From positions 165,762-229,761 of the forward strand of contig WTPW01000864.1 in the NCBI GenBank assembly GCA_009809945.1: a DNA stretch of 64,000 bases. The letters are read 5' to 3'. The stretch comes from Gigaspora margarita. Taxonomy: Eukaryota > Glomeromycota > Glomeromycetes > Diversisporales > Gigasporaceae. Positions 36,350 to 48,560 of the stretch are shown one piece after another (position 1 is the first letter of the stretch; every line of letters starts with the position of its first letter). A program made the position numbers and the translations under genes. The notes beneath the pieces were generated by a model. It saw only the letters and a program-made list of their open reading frames with translations. It was not told where the DNA came from and ran no database searches.

Positions 36350-37564
36350 TAGTGCTTTGATCCATAATCTGATTAATTCGGATTGATCCGATAATCCAGA
36401 TTGAATACAGATATCCGTATCCATTAATTTTAAACAGATAGATCCGTAATCCATATCGGATTAAGGATAACGGATTATAATTCTAGATATCTTATATACG
36501 ATTGGTCAATTTAAACAATGATAATACAGTCTATATATATTATCCCTTTCATAATTACAGAAGTAAATAGCAGTTAAATTCATGAGTAAGCTTTCTACTT
36601 TGCTCCAGTACAATTAGCATTTACTAAAGAAATCTATCCATTAGCGTTTTCATATTCTGTAGCATTAAGTTAAAGTTCTTTACTGCAATATCTTTATTCC
36701 ACTTGTTCATCTTTGTGATATCTTCTGAGTATCATATCTGACACCAAATATTAGAAGTATTATATCGATTACAGTTTTCATGTTCTCAGAACATAAATTG
36801 ATAATCAGGTTGCTAAAAACTATCACAATCTTTTGAATATTGACTAACTTATTGGAAGGAATCTGTTATATCATACTATCATTAATATAGTATAAAGTTG
36901 AGGTTCTTTATTACAGTTATCAATGTCCTTATTTCTACTCGTCCATGCTTGTATAGCTTTGTAAGGGCCGCATACTTTGATACCAAGTGAAGCTATAGAT
37001 GTATTATGTTGGTTGTGCAATACGCACATTTTCTATATGAAATAAATTTCTACAATGAAGTTCATAAAATACTAACATATATTAGTTAATGGTTGTGCTT
37101 TGAATTAATCAACAATTGCCAAGTGCAAATATTAATTTTTTGATAATAAATGAATGTTTAAGTTCATTTTTTTCAATTCCAACCCCTTTAACATAATAAT
37201 CACAAGCGCTCCATTAATGTAGATATAAATAATAATAATTTACCTCATTTCTGATCATATTCTGGTGATTAAATGCGAATAAAATAAATTTAACAGGTAT
37301 ATATTTACAATTATAACTATTAAAAAATTCTTAAATTTTTTTTTTTATATTTACGATGGACTTAATTTCTAATATAACCAGCAGAAATAATGTTACTGGA
37401 TAACATTTCACAAAGCCACGGATAATAAAAATTATAAATTAGCATAGAATCCAGATTTAATGAATTGAATCCAAATTTACCCAGATTCAGATTATCATTC
37501 AGATACGCAATATAGAATCTGAATTTAATCTGAATGGCCCTTAAAAAATAGGATCAAAGTACTA
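36350..37564. mobile_element. hAT-like element, 1.2 kb
   Basis: Ends TAGTGCTTTGATCC and, inverted, TAGTACTTTGATCC. A perfect 8-bp duplication CTATATAT flanks it (36342-36349, 37565-37572). Subterminal GGAT/ATCC words cluster at 36355-36480 and ATCTGAAT/ATTCAGAT words at 37445-37540, as expected for hAT transposase binding sites. No transposase frame was recognised. Confidence 0.85.
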
Positions 37565-37654
37565 CTATATATATTTATGATCTATACAAGATAATATATT
37601 GAATAGGCTTAAAAAATTTTTTACATTCTGATTTTTTTTAATATAAATTTACAC

Positions 37655-37861
37655 AATATAAGAAATCGTAAATTTATATAAAATTTTTATGTAAAGTTAC
37701 GATTTTCTTATGCACAATAAGAAAATCGTAAATTTATATAAAATTTTTATGTAAATTTACAATTTTCTTATAGTGTATAAGAAAATTGTAAATTTATATA
37801 AAAATTTTATGTAAATTTACGATTTTTTTACACACTATAAGAAAATCATAAATTTACATAA
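37655..37861. repeat. Tandem array of palindromes, about 62-bp units
   Basis: Three to four units of the form AAGAAAATCGTAAATTTATA followed by its inverse; each unit is a hairpin. The array continues at 38845-38960 on the other side of the foldback element 37862-38844. Confidence 0.82.
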
Positions 37862-38844
37862 CAGTCAAAGAACATGTCCAACTGAGTACAATTACTTATA
37901 GATCAAAAGAGTTAACTCACCCAATTTTATATGTAAAATTATACAAAAAAATTATTTAAATTGAATTTATTTAAAAGTATATATATAAAAGTCTCTTTAA
38001 ATTTTAAATATATATTCTTTGGCATTTAATACATTTTTGTTTGAGGTTTTAGTTCTTAATTTAAAGTAGGAGATAAAAATCTTCTACTAAAGTTGACCAA
38101 TTCTTTACTATGTTCTTTAAGTCAAATGAGTGATTTACCCTATATAATAATATAATTGGTTAAAATAATTCCTTAAAAATATAAAAGATAATATTAAGTA
38201 AAGGCTTCTTGTACCCTAATTGAAAGTTGAAGAGGAGGTTCTTCTGATTCTAATGGTAGTTAAATCATCAAAATTGGCTTGGTGAAACCCAAGATACTTG
38301 GGGTTAAAGAAGAGAATATAAAAATCTATTATACAAAGTAATATATATTGTATAACAGTAAATTTGCAGATCCTTATATTCTCTTTTTTGATCCCAAATA
38401 TCTTGGGTTCCACCAAGCCAATTTTGATTATTTAACTACCATTAAAATCAGAAGAACCTCCTCTTTAACTTTCAATTAGGGCACAAAAAGCCTTTACTTA
38501 ATATCATCTTTTATATTTTTAAGAATTATTTTAACCAATTATATTATTATATAGGATGAGTCACTCATTTGACTTAAAGAATATAGTAAAGAATTGGTCA
38601 ACTTTAGTAAAAGATTTTCATCTTCCTGCTTCAAATTAAGAACTAAAACTTTAAACAAAAGAGTATTAAATATCAAAGAATATATATTTAAAATTTAAAG
38701 AGACTTTTATATGTATGCTTTTAAATAAATTCAATTTAAATAGTTTTTTTGTATAATTTTACATATAAAATTGGGCAAGTCAACTCATTTGATTTATAAG
38801 TAACTACATTCTAAGCCATTATATGTGAACATGCCCCTTGACTG
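37862..38844. mobile_element. 983-bp foldback element inserted in the palindrome array
   Basis: CAGTCAAAGAACATG at the left and its inverse CAGTCAAGGGGCATG at the right. The arms of about 460 bp are near-identical and separated by a loop of about 60 bp. ATAA flanks both ends (37858-37861, 38845-38848). A GGTAGTTAAATCATCAAAAT motif near the centre resembles the palindromic module. Non-coding. From 38960 to 39686 no gene was seen. Confidence 0.85.
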
Positions 38845-39686
38845 ATAAAAATTTTATATAAATTTACGATTTTCTTATGCACTGTAAGCTTATATAGGTT
38901 TACACTAAATTTTAAATGAGTTTACGATTTTCTTACATACTGTAAAAACTTATACAAGATTATGTATATATATTTTTGCTGATGATGCAAGTCGATTTTT
39001 GAATTTTTCAAAAACCCTAAACCAGGTAAAGGCAGTAACAAATATTATGTAATATCCTGAGGGGGTCAAAAAATTTTTACATAAGACTAATTATACAATT
39101 TGATTGGCTAATTGGTCTTAAATGGGGTGAGGGAGTAGCTCTATAATAAAATGATATTATGTAATATCTGTCATGGCCCTAATATTACTTGTATTTTTAA
39201 AAATATTAATAATATTTATTGTGAATTTGTCAATATATTAAATGCAAATAACAATATTTATCTTCTCAAATTGAATTCAAACTGTAAGTTAGTATATTTA
39301 TATATATATATTTTAGCAAGTCAACCCAATCAATGCATTAATTATGCTAAAGTTCCTGATAGTATGGGTTGTTGCTTAACTCTATCTAGTAATGACTAAT
39401 TTTAATTATAGGATGAATAGAATGATCAATCTGATATTTATTAAAAATTTAAATAGAATTATGTTCAATATTATTAAATAATTGGGCATTTTTATTAATA
39501 ATAAAGATAAAATCGATTATAAGCATATTAAAAAATATACAGTATATGTATAAAATAAATATAATAAATAAAGTACAATTTTTTTTATTATAAATTTTAT
39601 ATTCATTTAGCATTATTATGAATTTAAATATAGAAGTCAAGTTAAACTATATAGTATGTAGGTTATTTTTAAAATTGAGCAGTTGG

Positions 39687-39790
39687 TAGAGACTAGAGTT
39701 ATACATAGCCTAAAAAATATAGTCTTAACTTGAATTAACTTGAGTCAAGACTATGTTTTTAGCTATAAGTTGACTCAAGTCCAGTCTCTA
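39687..39790. mobile_element. 104-bp hAT-like MITE
   Basis: TAGAGACTAGAG and, inverted, TAGAGACTGGACTTG; target duplication GCAGTTGG (39679-39686) and GTAGTTGG (39791-39798), 8 bp with one mismatch. The interior is a further hairpin (GTCTTAACTTGA / TCAAGACTATG). Confidence 0.72.
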
Positions 39791-39859
39791 GTAGTTGGCA
39801 CTTAATTGGCAGGTAGAAGATTAAATTGAGGTTCTTGATTAATACATAGGTAAATTAAA

Positions 39860-40167
39860 TACTGTATGTGTTTATCTTTTTTGACCAAAAAATTACACAA
39901 AAAAATATAGAGTAGCTTATTTTCAAAATATTGAGTTTTTTGATAAATTGAAAAATGTACTAATAAAAAGTTGTCCAATGATACCAAATTTTTACTATAA
40001 GCGTATTTTGATATCTTGAACAAGTTTATTTAATGGTGCTTTTAAGGTTTACTTAGTAAAATTTAGACTTTTATATGTAGCAACTTCTAATAAGTTTTTT
40101 AAAATTTTTGATAAAAATTAAGGAGGTAGCTTATTTTAGGTAGTAGCTTATTTTCAGATATATATAG
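39860..40167. mobile_element. MITE family C, copy 2
   Basis: Diverged ends (TACTGTATGTG, inverted TACTATATATATC) with the family interior words GTAGCTTATTTTC, ACTTAGTAAAATTTAGACTTT and AAAAAGTTGTCC. About 308 bp. Confidence 0.7.
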
Positions 40168-41786
40168 TAGTAGCTAGGGTTAGTAAAACTATGGGGTACA
40201 ACTTTAATGTTATACAAGTTTAATAGTAATGCAAAAATTGTTATTTTATATGAAAATCATATAAATTTATATATATTATATTCGATTGGTCAAAGTCTTG
40301 ATTGCTAATTTTTTTTAGAAATAACCTGCTATCGGGATTTCTTTTTTTTTCAAAACTCAAAATAGAGAAGAGTAAATAATTAATCATAAAGAACTTTTAT
40401 AGCTGCTCTTTTATTGTTAAAAAACTAAATTATATATTCATATAAGATAAAAAAAATGAAGATAAGAGATCATATACATAACTCAAAGGCTATAAACTGT
40501 TTCAAACTGTTTTTAACTAGTTAGAGTTAACATAACAGATAAGGTTTTATTTTTTTATAGTGGTGAAATCTTTCAAAAGATCTTGCAAACCTGTGAAATT
40601 TTTTGAAATAACTTGCGAACTGCAGATTTTGAAATATTTCGGAAATAATTTCAAAAATACTTAAGTTCGAAATAATTTGAAATATTTTTAAAATATTTTA
40701 GATCTAAGCTAGATGAGTATATCTGTAACCTGTTTATACCAAGAGTGTATTGGACTATATTTTCAAAATATTTCAAAATATTTTGAAATATTTCAAAATT
40801 CTGGATGATGTTACAAGATCAGATTAGATCTTTATAAATTAGTTTTTTTTTTGTTTTGTTTTTTGTTTTAATTTTGGTTTTTCTTTTATTTATTTTTTTA
40901 ATTTTTTTTACACTTTACAAAAACGCTAGTTTTTTGCAAGAAAACCAACAACTATTCAGCACTTTGTAGGAACACCAATTTGATTTTGCATGCCAACTCA
41001 GACTTTTAACACTTTGCAAGAACACACAACTAATTTCTCTAGCAATTTTTAAATTTTCAAGAATGCTTCTTTAAAGAGATGATTTAGTTTGGCACAAGTT
41101 TTTGCAAGTTTTTGCAAAGTTTTGCTTTATCTATTTTTTGTTTAACATTTTTTGTTTTTTGGCTTTTTTTTTTAAACTTTTTTTATTAATTTATTTTATT
41201 CTGGTACTTTGTAAGAACACTAACTTCTCTAGCACTTTGCAAAACATACTAGATTTTTCTACCTATTTTTTAAAAATATTTAGAAAAAAAGAGAAAAAAC
41301 AAAGGTGATAGTCAAAACAAAAGAGATAGCTGAAGCAAAAATGATAGTTAAAACAAAGAAGTAAAGATAATAGCTAACTGTAGGGTGTGTGAAAATAAGT
41401 GTATAGAGTTAGTTTTTTATTTTTTCTTCTACAAATAGTAATGGAATTAGATGCGACAAAGTGCAAAAGTAGTTAAAATAATATGTAGTAATGTAAAACG
41501 ATACTGTAAAAAATATATAATAATTAAAATATAATATATAATAAAATATGTAATATTTATTAAAATATATATTTAATTTAAAAATGTAATATACATAATA
41601 TATAATGATGATAATAAACAAATATAAAATTTTATATTATGGTAAATTGCAAAAATTTTAAAAAATTTTAAAAATTTGCGAATTATTGTGAAATATTGCA
41701 AAATATTGCAGATTTATATGATAATATGTGAAATATTACCTCTTGTCCCCCTGAAGAAGATAATTAAATAGAGGTTTGCATTTTTT

Positions 41787-42141
41787 TAGGGATGTATCGG
41801 TCCTGAAAAAGTCCGGTCCAGGACTGGTCCCGAACTGGGACCGATAAGGACTGTGGGACCATTAAAGGACCGGTCCTGGGACCAGTTCTTGTAAACATAA
41901 CTGTGATGTTTGTATCACCCAATCAAATTACTTGATCAGGTATAACGTAGATCATATGATGTTTGTTTACATCTGACTGAAATAATTACGTCATTTTTGG
42001 CCAATAAAATCTTATGTATTAAGATTGATGTAATCATTAAAGGACCGTTATGGGACTGAAGGACCAGACCAGACCAGGACCATAAACACTATGATAACGG
42101 TCCTCTTAGGGACTGGACCGGACTGGACTGATGCAACCCTA
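41787..42141. mobile_element. hAT-like MITE in the palindrome spacer
   Basis: Ends TAGGGATGTATCGGTCC and, inverted, TAGGGTTGCATCAGTCC. A perfect 8-bp duplication CATTTTTT flanks it (41779-41786, 42142-42149). Subterminal GGTCC/GGACC words are repeated many times. 355 bp, much richer in GC than its surroundings. Confidence 0.9.
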
Positions 42142-42568
42142 CATTTTTTTATTTGGTCTATTTCACAATATTTTATAATATAATTTGACCTTTTAGGGGT
42201 CACAAGAGGTAATATTTCGCATATTATCATGTAAATCTGCAATATTTTGCAATATTTTGCAATAATTCGCAAGATTTTAAAATTTTTTAAAATTTTTGCA
42301 ATTTAATATAAAATTTTATATTTTTTTATCATCATTATACATTATATATATTACATTTTTAAATTAAATATATGTTTTAATAAATATTACATATTTTATT
42401 ATATATTATATTTTAATTATTATATATTTTTATAGTATCATTTTACATTACTACATATTATTTTAACTACTTTCGCACTTTGTCGCATCTAATTTCATTA
42501 CTATTTGTAGAAGAAAAAAATAAAAAATAACTCTAAACACTTATTTTTATACACCTACAGTTAGCTAT

Positions 42569-42860
42569 TACTGTAAATCGCCGAAAATAAGCACCCCTTG
42601 AAAATAAGCACACCCCTGCAAAATCTCAAAAATTCGTTGACAGTCGCTACATATAAAAGTCTAAATTTTACTAAGTAAACCTCAAAAGTGCAATTAAGTA
42701 AAGTGTTCAGGGCATCAAATTACATCTACAGTAAAAATTTGGTATTATTTAGACAACTTTTTATTAGTACGTTTTTTAATTTTTCAAAAAATTCAATTAT
42801 TCGAAAATAAGCACCCCCTACATATTGGGAGGGGGTGCTTATTTTCGAGCATATACGGTA
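42569..42860. mobile_element. MITE family C, copy 3
   Basis: TACTGTAAATCGCCGAAAAT and, inverted, TACCGTATATGCTCGAAAAT, both ending in AAGCACCCC. It is present only in the right arm of the giant palindrome, so it inserted after that palindrome formed. Confidence 0.85.
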
Positions 42861-43772
42861 TTTTCACTTCTTTGTTTTAACTATCATTTTTGCTTCAGCT
42901 ATCTCTTTTGTTTTGACTATCACCTTTGTTTCTCTCTTTTTTCTAAACACTTCTAAAAAATAGATAGAGAAATCTAGTATGTTTTGCAAAGTGCTAGAGA
43001 AGTTAGTGTTCTTACAAAATACTAGAATAAAATAAATTAATAAAAAAAGTTTAAAAAAAAAACCAAAAAACAAAAAATGTCAAACAAAAAAATAAATAAA
43101 GCGAAACTTTGCAAAAATTTGCAAAAACTTGTGCCAAACTAAATCATCTCTTTAAAGAAGCATTTTTGGAAATTTAGAAATTGCTGGAGAAATCAGTTGT
43201 GTTCTTGCAAAGTGTTAAAAGCTAAGTTGGCACGCAAAGTCAAATTGATGTTCCTACAAAGTGCCGAATAGTTGTTGGTTTTCTTGCAAAAAATAGTGTT
43301 TTTGTAAAGTGTAAAAAAAATTAAAAAAATAAATAAAAGAAAAACCAAAATTAAAACAAAAAACAAAACAAAAAAAATCTAATTTATAAAGATCTAATCT
43401 GATCTTGTAACATCACATAAAATTTTGAAATATTTCAAACTATTTTGAAAATTTTGAAAATATAGTCCAATACGTCCAATATGCCCTTGAAATGATCCAG
43501 GTTACAGATATACTGATCTAGCTTGGTTTTTCAAATCTAAAATAATTAAAAATATTTTGAATTATTTTGAAATAAAATATTACAAAAATATTTTTTGCGA
43601 AATATTTTGAATTATATTGCAGTTTGGCAAAAGATTTTACAGGTTCACAAAATCTTTCAAAAAATTTCACCACTATAAATTTGCTAATGATATTTTACCT
43701 TCATATCATATACATATTGAAGTTTCTTTAACTAATTTACAAAGTATAGTTTGTTAAGTATATATAAAGTTA

Positions 43773-44694
43773 GGGTGTGGTGACTTAGAGAAGTTGGTAA
43801 GTTGTCACTCCCTAAGTGGCAGGTTTAGGGTTCAAATCCCACTGGCGACGCTTTGGAAAAATAGACCTGTGTTCCAGTAACTGCTTCTCATCGATTGGTT
43901 GGGTACATTACTTGTAGGCCTTGGTACACCATCTCGAATGGGAGCCTTTGGGTACACAAATCCAAGAAACCAGAGAAATGAAAACCCATTTGGCAAGCCC
44001 CAAGTAAGGAGATAGCAAAGATCTTTAACAGTGCTACCAAAGCCAGAATATCAGAAACCAGAGCCAGAAAATCGAATGATAAGACCCTTGAGAAGGGGTT
44101 CACCAACCTGGCCACCAGAGTCACACCGGAAGAAAAGAACCTATGTTTCGGAAGTAGATACCAAGAGAAGAAGACCATATCGACCCTTTCAGGTTAACTG
44201 GTTTGGAAGTTTGTGAATCCGGTATAAGGACCGGTAGGATGGTGAGGTCGGTGCTGGGATTGGAGCAAACCTTACAAGGGCAGAAGTAGGTAACATAAGT
44301 TACCGAAGTGTAGGTAATACCTGTGTGGGACAGGAACTGCTCTACCAAGTTTTCCATCAAGGATAAATTAGTCCTAAGGGTGGTAATTAATATCCAGTAT
44401 GAACTCTAGGTTTAGAAGCTAGTGGCTGTACTGGTGATACAAAATAGATTAGCAGGAGGTGCAGGGACCAGAGGGTTTAAATAGGCAATGCCGGTATGCG
44501 GGTTGCAGGTATGGCAGCTAGTGTAGAACCCTCAGGTGGCTACTTAAATAGGCAACCAAAAGTTGCAGGTGTGGCTAGTTGTACTCTCATCAATGTAAAA
44601 ATGCCAGTATCCCCTTAAGTGGATACCAACGGCCCTAATATCTTGAATAAAAAATTCCCAGTTCCCGAAGACAGACACTTTAAAAAAAAAAAAA
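43773..44694 (+). mobile_element. Full-length tRNA(Leu)-like SINE (SINE-1)
   Basis: 922 bp. The head 43773-43855 is tRNA-like, with a D-arm-like TGACTTAGAGAAGTTGGTAA and a canonical B box in GGGTTCAAATCCCACTGG. The body is GC-rich, with the central domain shared with SINE-2 at about 44448-44596, and it ends in a poly(A) tail (44682-44696). Target duplication aagtatatataaagtta (43756-43772) and aagtatatatagagtta (44695-44711), one mismatch in 17. Short open frames inside are chance. It is much longer than typical SINEs of 150-500 bp and is the best reference copy here. From 44712 to 45329 nothing gene-like. Confidence 0.93.
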
Positions 44695-45329
44695 AAGTAT
44701 ATATAGAGTTAGTAATAAGATTGCATTTAACAATTTTAATTATTTTTAAAGAAGTGAATTTTGTCCCTGTGAATACCAAAATGTATACAATCTCTATATC
44801 AGATATAAACCTACCAACTAGCGGCAATAGAGTATAGCAATAACATATGTTAAATCAGTGTTTGGTTATTATTGCTAAAAGACTCGTTAGTATAGTATTG
44901 TAGATTTTTTTATTATCAATTTATTTGATTATTATACAAAATCATACATGACAATTTATTAGCTATATATATCATATAAGTTGGCCCCCTGTAGTTTTAC
45001 TAACCCCTAGGTAGTAGTTTTTGATTAGCGAGTGGGTTAAATAGTTGTTTGTGAATAGCAGGTGAGTTGTGTAGTGATTCTTGAGCAGCAAGTAAATTGA
45101 TTTTTAACTAGTGGGTGGGTGGTTTGAAAAATTTCAACTTATTCTCATTATAGTAAAGTTCAAATATTTACTATAGTATAATAGAAGTAAATTTTTGTGA
45201 ATATTGCTATACATATAAAAAATCTGTACATTTACAAATTATGATTTTTATTAATTAGATTCTATCATATTTACTTAATGATTGTAGATCATTTTATTCA
45301 GTTGACTTGCAGATTATCAATTAAACCAC

Positions 45330-46165
45330 TTTTTTAAAATTTGTTAATTTTGTACAATTTCAAAATATAACTTTGTCAAAAACAAATTTTTACTAATTTT
45401 AATTAGCAATTATGTGTAAAATTATGCTCTAAACAACTTTATTTAGTAGCAAAAATATAGGTTATCTTGACAAAAAAATAGGTTAGCTATATACTAAATT
45501 TCAAATTTTTGGTTTGTAATATAAAACCTCTTTTTTTGTCAAGATAATCTGCTTTGAGCTTTTAAGTAAACTTGTTCAACATGTAATACTATTTATATTT
45601 AGGTCAAAACATATTTTCTCAAACCTTTTACTAAGTAAAAAATGGAATTAAAGTTAAAAAAAATTTTTTTCTAATTTTAACTACATTTTTTATTTAGTTA
45701 AAGGTTCAAAAAAATGCATTATAATTTCAATATAAGTAGAATTATACGCTGAACAAGTTTACTTAGAAGCCCAGACAGGTTATCTTAACAAAAAAAAGGG
45801 TTTATATTACAAACCAAAAATTTTTAATTTTAGTATATAGCTAACCTATTTTTTTGTCAAAATAACCTATATTTTGCCACCATATAAAGTTGTTTAAAGT
45901 ATAATTTTACACATAATTGCTAATTTAAAATTAGTAAAAATTGGGTTTGACAAAGTTATATTTTGAAATTGTACAAAATTAACAAAATTTTCTAAATATC
46001 CTTAATCTACTATTTTCAATATACCAGATACTTAATCACAAAATTTGAAAAAAAGTTAATATGTAAGTTGAAAATAATATAAGAATTAAAGTTTATAGTA
46101 AATTCATATGTTTTTATTATAATTTTTATTATAATTTATCATTCAGCATGATATGTCCTATGACT
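45330..46165. mobile_element. Foldback family B, copy 2
   Basis: Inverted arms centred near 45665 (TTTTTAACTTT/AAAGTTAAAAA), with the same ordered words as copy 1 (GATTAAGCA-like, CAAATTTTG, TAAACAACTTTA, AAGTAGGTTA-like). The right end is ATATGTCCTATGACTAA; the left outer end seems truncated or diverged. Non-coding. Confidence 0.78.
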
Positions 46166-46554
46166 AATAATAGCAACAGATTCTTTTTATCCAATAGATA
46201 ATATGCCAATTCTAGTAACAAGTAAAGCATCTAAAAATTATGGTACAAATCTTTATAAGAATAGCCAAATTTTTTTTTTCTAACAATATACAGTTTAATG
46301 AAACAGAACATATCTATATAAATAGGATCAATCAATAATATGATAATGAAATAGTTTTAAAAATTCAATACTTTCTGAAGTTCCAATTAATTTAGTGAAA
46401 ATGCTCAAAGATTTGCAGATTCTTACTCTATTCACAGATACAATACACTAGAAATTGAAATAAATATTGAAATTGCTCTCAGATTGTGAATTTACTAGCT
46501 TTTAATTGATATTAGTTTATTATATAATTTTACTAATTTTATATTTATAAATAG

Positions 46555-46735
46555 ACTTCAAATAATGAACAAGAAAATGATATTACTTTAGCTATAAAAA
46601 GGACACTAGAAGAACTTTTTCTTGAAAAAAAATGTGCATAGAATCCCAAAAAGTTTACGAATATAGCTTTAGCTAAATGGATACTATTGAATAATAATCT
46701 AACTGAAAATGGTATAAAATTATATAAATAGATCA
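46555..46735 (+). pseudogene. Short coding-like remnant, unidentified
   Basis: Plus-strand frame with an uneven, coding-like composition: NNEQENDITLAIKRTLEELF, a stop, then NPKKFTNIALAKWILLNNNL. Not recognised; too short to name. The remainder of 46166-47691 is AT-rich with no gene. Confidence 0.25.
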
Positions 46736-47691
46736 GTAATTGAAAGGTTTGTACAAAGAATAAAAAAGAAAATTCAAACTAGTGTTTATATTATATATTT
46801 GGTTGGTACTGCTATTAAATTATATAGTGCATAATATCTAAAGACTAAAATAATTTTAAAAATTAATAGCTTATAATACAGAAAGGATATAAAAAAAAAG
46901 AAAGCTGCTAAATTGTAGCCAAGTTAATTTGCTACAACTTAGCAGCTTTATTTTAAAAATAATTATTATATATTTTTAATTTATACTACTTTAAACATAC
47001 TTAATTTTTATATAATACATTAAAAAATTAACCAAAATGGAACAAGTTATATGTTTTGGCCTTTGTTTATTGGCTAATTTTTAAAAAATTTGTCAATTAA
47101 TAAAATTTTAGCCACTAAAAAAAAAATTTTTTAATTAATTAAAATACAAGAAATCAATAAACCATCAAAATTTTCATTATAAAATTTTTTAAAAATGTGC
47201 AAAATTCATTGCAAATTAGCAATTTAGTTTTTAGGTATCACAAGTTAGATAGGCTAGTGAATATAAGAATTTAATTGAGTTTGTATAGTTAAATATATTG
47301 TTTAAGCTTTAAAATTTACAATTAAATATAAGAATATAGCTTAAAAGATAATATAATAATTTAAAAATAAATGCAAGTTAAGTATTATTTATTTTATTAA
47401 TTTATCAGTTATATGATATAAATTATTAAAATTTTAAGCATAGGTGTTATAAAATCAGATTTATTTTTTTATATAAGTTCTGTAACCCTCTAAAATATTT
47501 TTAATATAATTCATTTTATATTTTGTTTGCTTTTCAAAATATTGAACTGAAACACAAAGCTTTTTATTGTTGTTAATAAAATCATCTTTATTTTTATAGA
47601 TTTTTTATTTTCAGGTTTAATTTAAAGTACTTTTGATTATAAGATTTGAAACAAGTATATGGTTTAATAATATGTATATACTATATGTACA

Positions 47692-48356
47692 TACTGTATA
47701 TTGCTAAAAATAAGCTACCTCCGAAAATAAGCTACTCTCTAATTTTTTTCAAAAATCTTAAAAAATCCATTAGCAGTTGCTATATATAAAAGTCTAAATT
47801 TTACTAAGTAAACCTCAAAAGTGCTATTAAGTAAACTTGTTTAGCATATCAAAATATATATAAATAAAAATTTAGTATTATTTGGACAACTTTTTATTAG
47901 TACATTTTTTAATTTTTTCAAAAAACTTAATGTTTTAAAAATGAAAATAACTAATTGTACACGGGGTGTTTGAACACGGGTATAATAATTTTTATAAATT
48001 AAAAGATTTTTTATTAAAATAAAAAATAATTTAATTAATATTAGGGTTAGGGAAAGAACTGGGATGGGGCAGGGGGCATAGTTTATACCAAAATTTTACA
48101 AGGAATTTTTTTTTCTTAGAGCCCATAGATTGTTTCTTAAGCAAAATTTTAAGATACAATTAATTTTTGTTTTTTTTCTTTATGTTTGTTGTACAAAAAA
48201 TGATCTGTATACTGCATTTTTCTATATGATTTGTGTAGTATAGTGTTCAAACACCCCATGTACAAATAGAAATGCTCTTTAAAAATAAGCTACCCCACAT
48301 TTTTTTATGTAATTTTTTGGCCAAAAAAGGTAGCTTATTTTCAGACACATATGGTA
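47692..48356. mobile_element. MITE family C, copy 4, interrupted
   Basis: TACTGTATATTGCTAAAAAT and, inverted, TACCATATGTGTCTGAAAAT ends with AATAAGCTACC inside each. Removing 47956-48264 leaves a copy of normal length (about 355 bp). Confidence 0.8.
47956..48264. mobile_element. TIR element nested in MITE C
   Basis: TGTACACGGGGTGTTTGAAC and, inverted, TGTACATGGGGTGTTTGAAC; about 309 bp. The target duplication is unclear. Contains TTAGGGTTAGGG at about 48042. Non-coding. Confidence 0.75.
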
Positions 48357-48429
48357 TGTACATAATAATTTGATATTTTACAAAACTTTTAATTTTAAAG
48401 TTAGAATGCATAGTTAGAAATTTATATAA

Positions 48430-48560
48430 TCAACAATTTATCAGAAATAGTATTGATCCATCAAGAATAGTATGCATTTTTTTTTGCCCTATCAGAATTA
48501 GTACTAACAATCTATTAGGAATAGTAATTTTGTATTTAAAACAATAACTTAAACTTTTAT
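48430..48560. repeat. Inverted partner of the repeat at 22070
   Basis: TTTTTTGCCCTATCAGAATT and ATCAAGAATAGTATGCA are the inverse of words at 22070-22150. Element boundaries not drawn. Confidence 0.5.

Larger units (their letters stand above)
40556..43677. mobile_element. Giant palindromic element, 3.1 kb (family D)
   Basis: TATAGTGGTGAAATCTTTCA at the left and its inverse TATAGTGGTGAAATTTTTTG at the right. Left arm 40556-41755 is 1200 bp; right arm 42190-43677 is about 1195 bp after removing a later 292-bp MITE. They match along their whole length (TCTGTAACCTG, GTTACAAGATCAGATTAGAT, CTTTAAAGA, AATATTGC words in mirror order). The 434-bp spacer contains an hAT MITE. The open frames in the arms are low-complexity and not believable genes. 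Confidence 0.82.

Noticed and set aside
37655..37861. Regular palindromic repeats resembling a CRISPR array
   Set aside because: Units are contiguous hairpins without unique spacers, in a eukaryotic context.
43773..43855. Candidate tRNA(Leu) gene
   Set aside because: The B box is good, but the sequence continues into a SINE body with a poly(A) tail and TSD, so it is a SINE head; the same holds for 8625-8700 and 16975-17053.
43888..44360. Several open frames on both strands
   Set aside because: They lie wholly inside the full-length SINE, whose GC-rich body simply has fewer stops.
48035..48060. TTAGGGTTAGGG words suggesting telomeric repeat
   Set aside because: Only two units, inside a small TIR element; not a telomere or a convincing interstitial tract.
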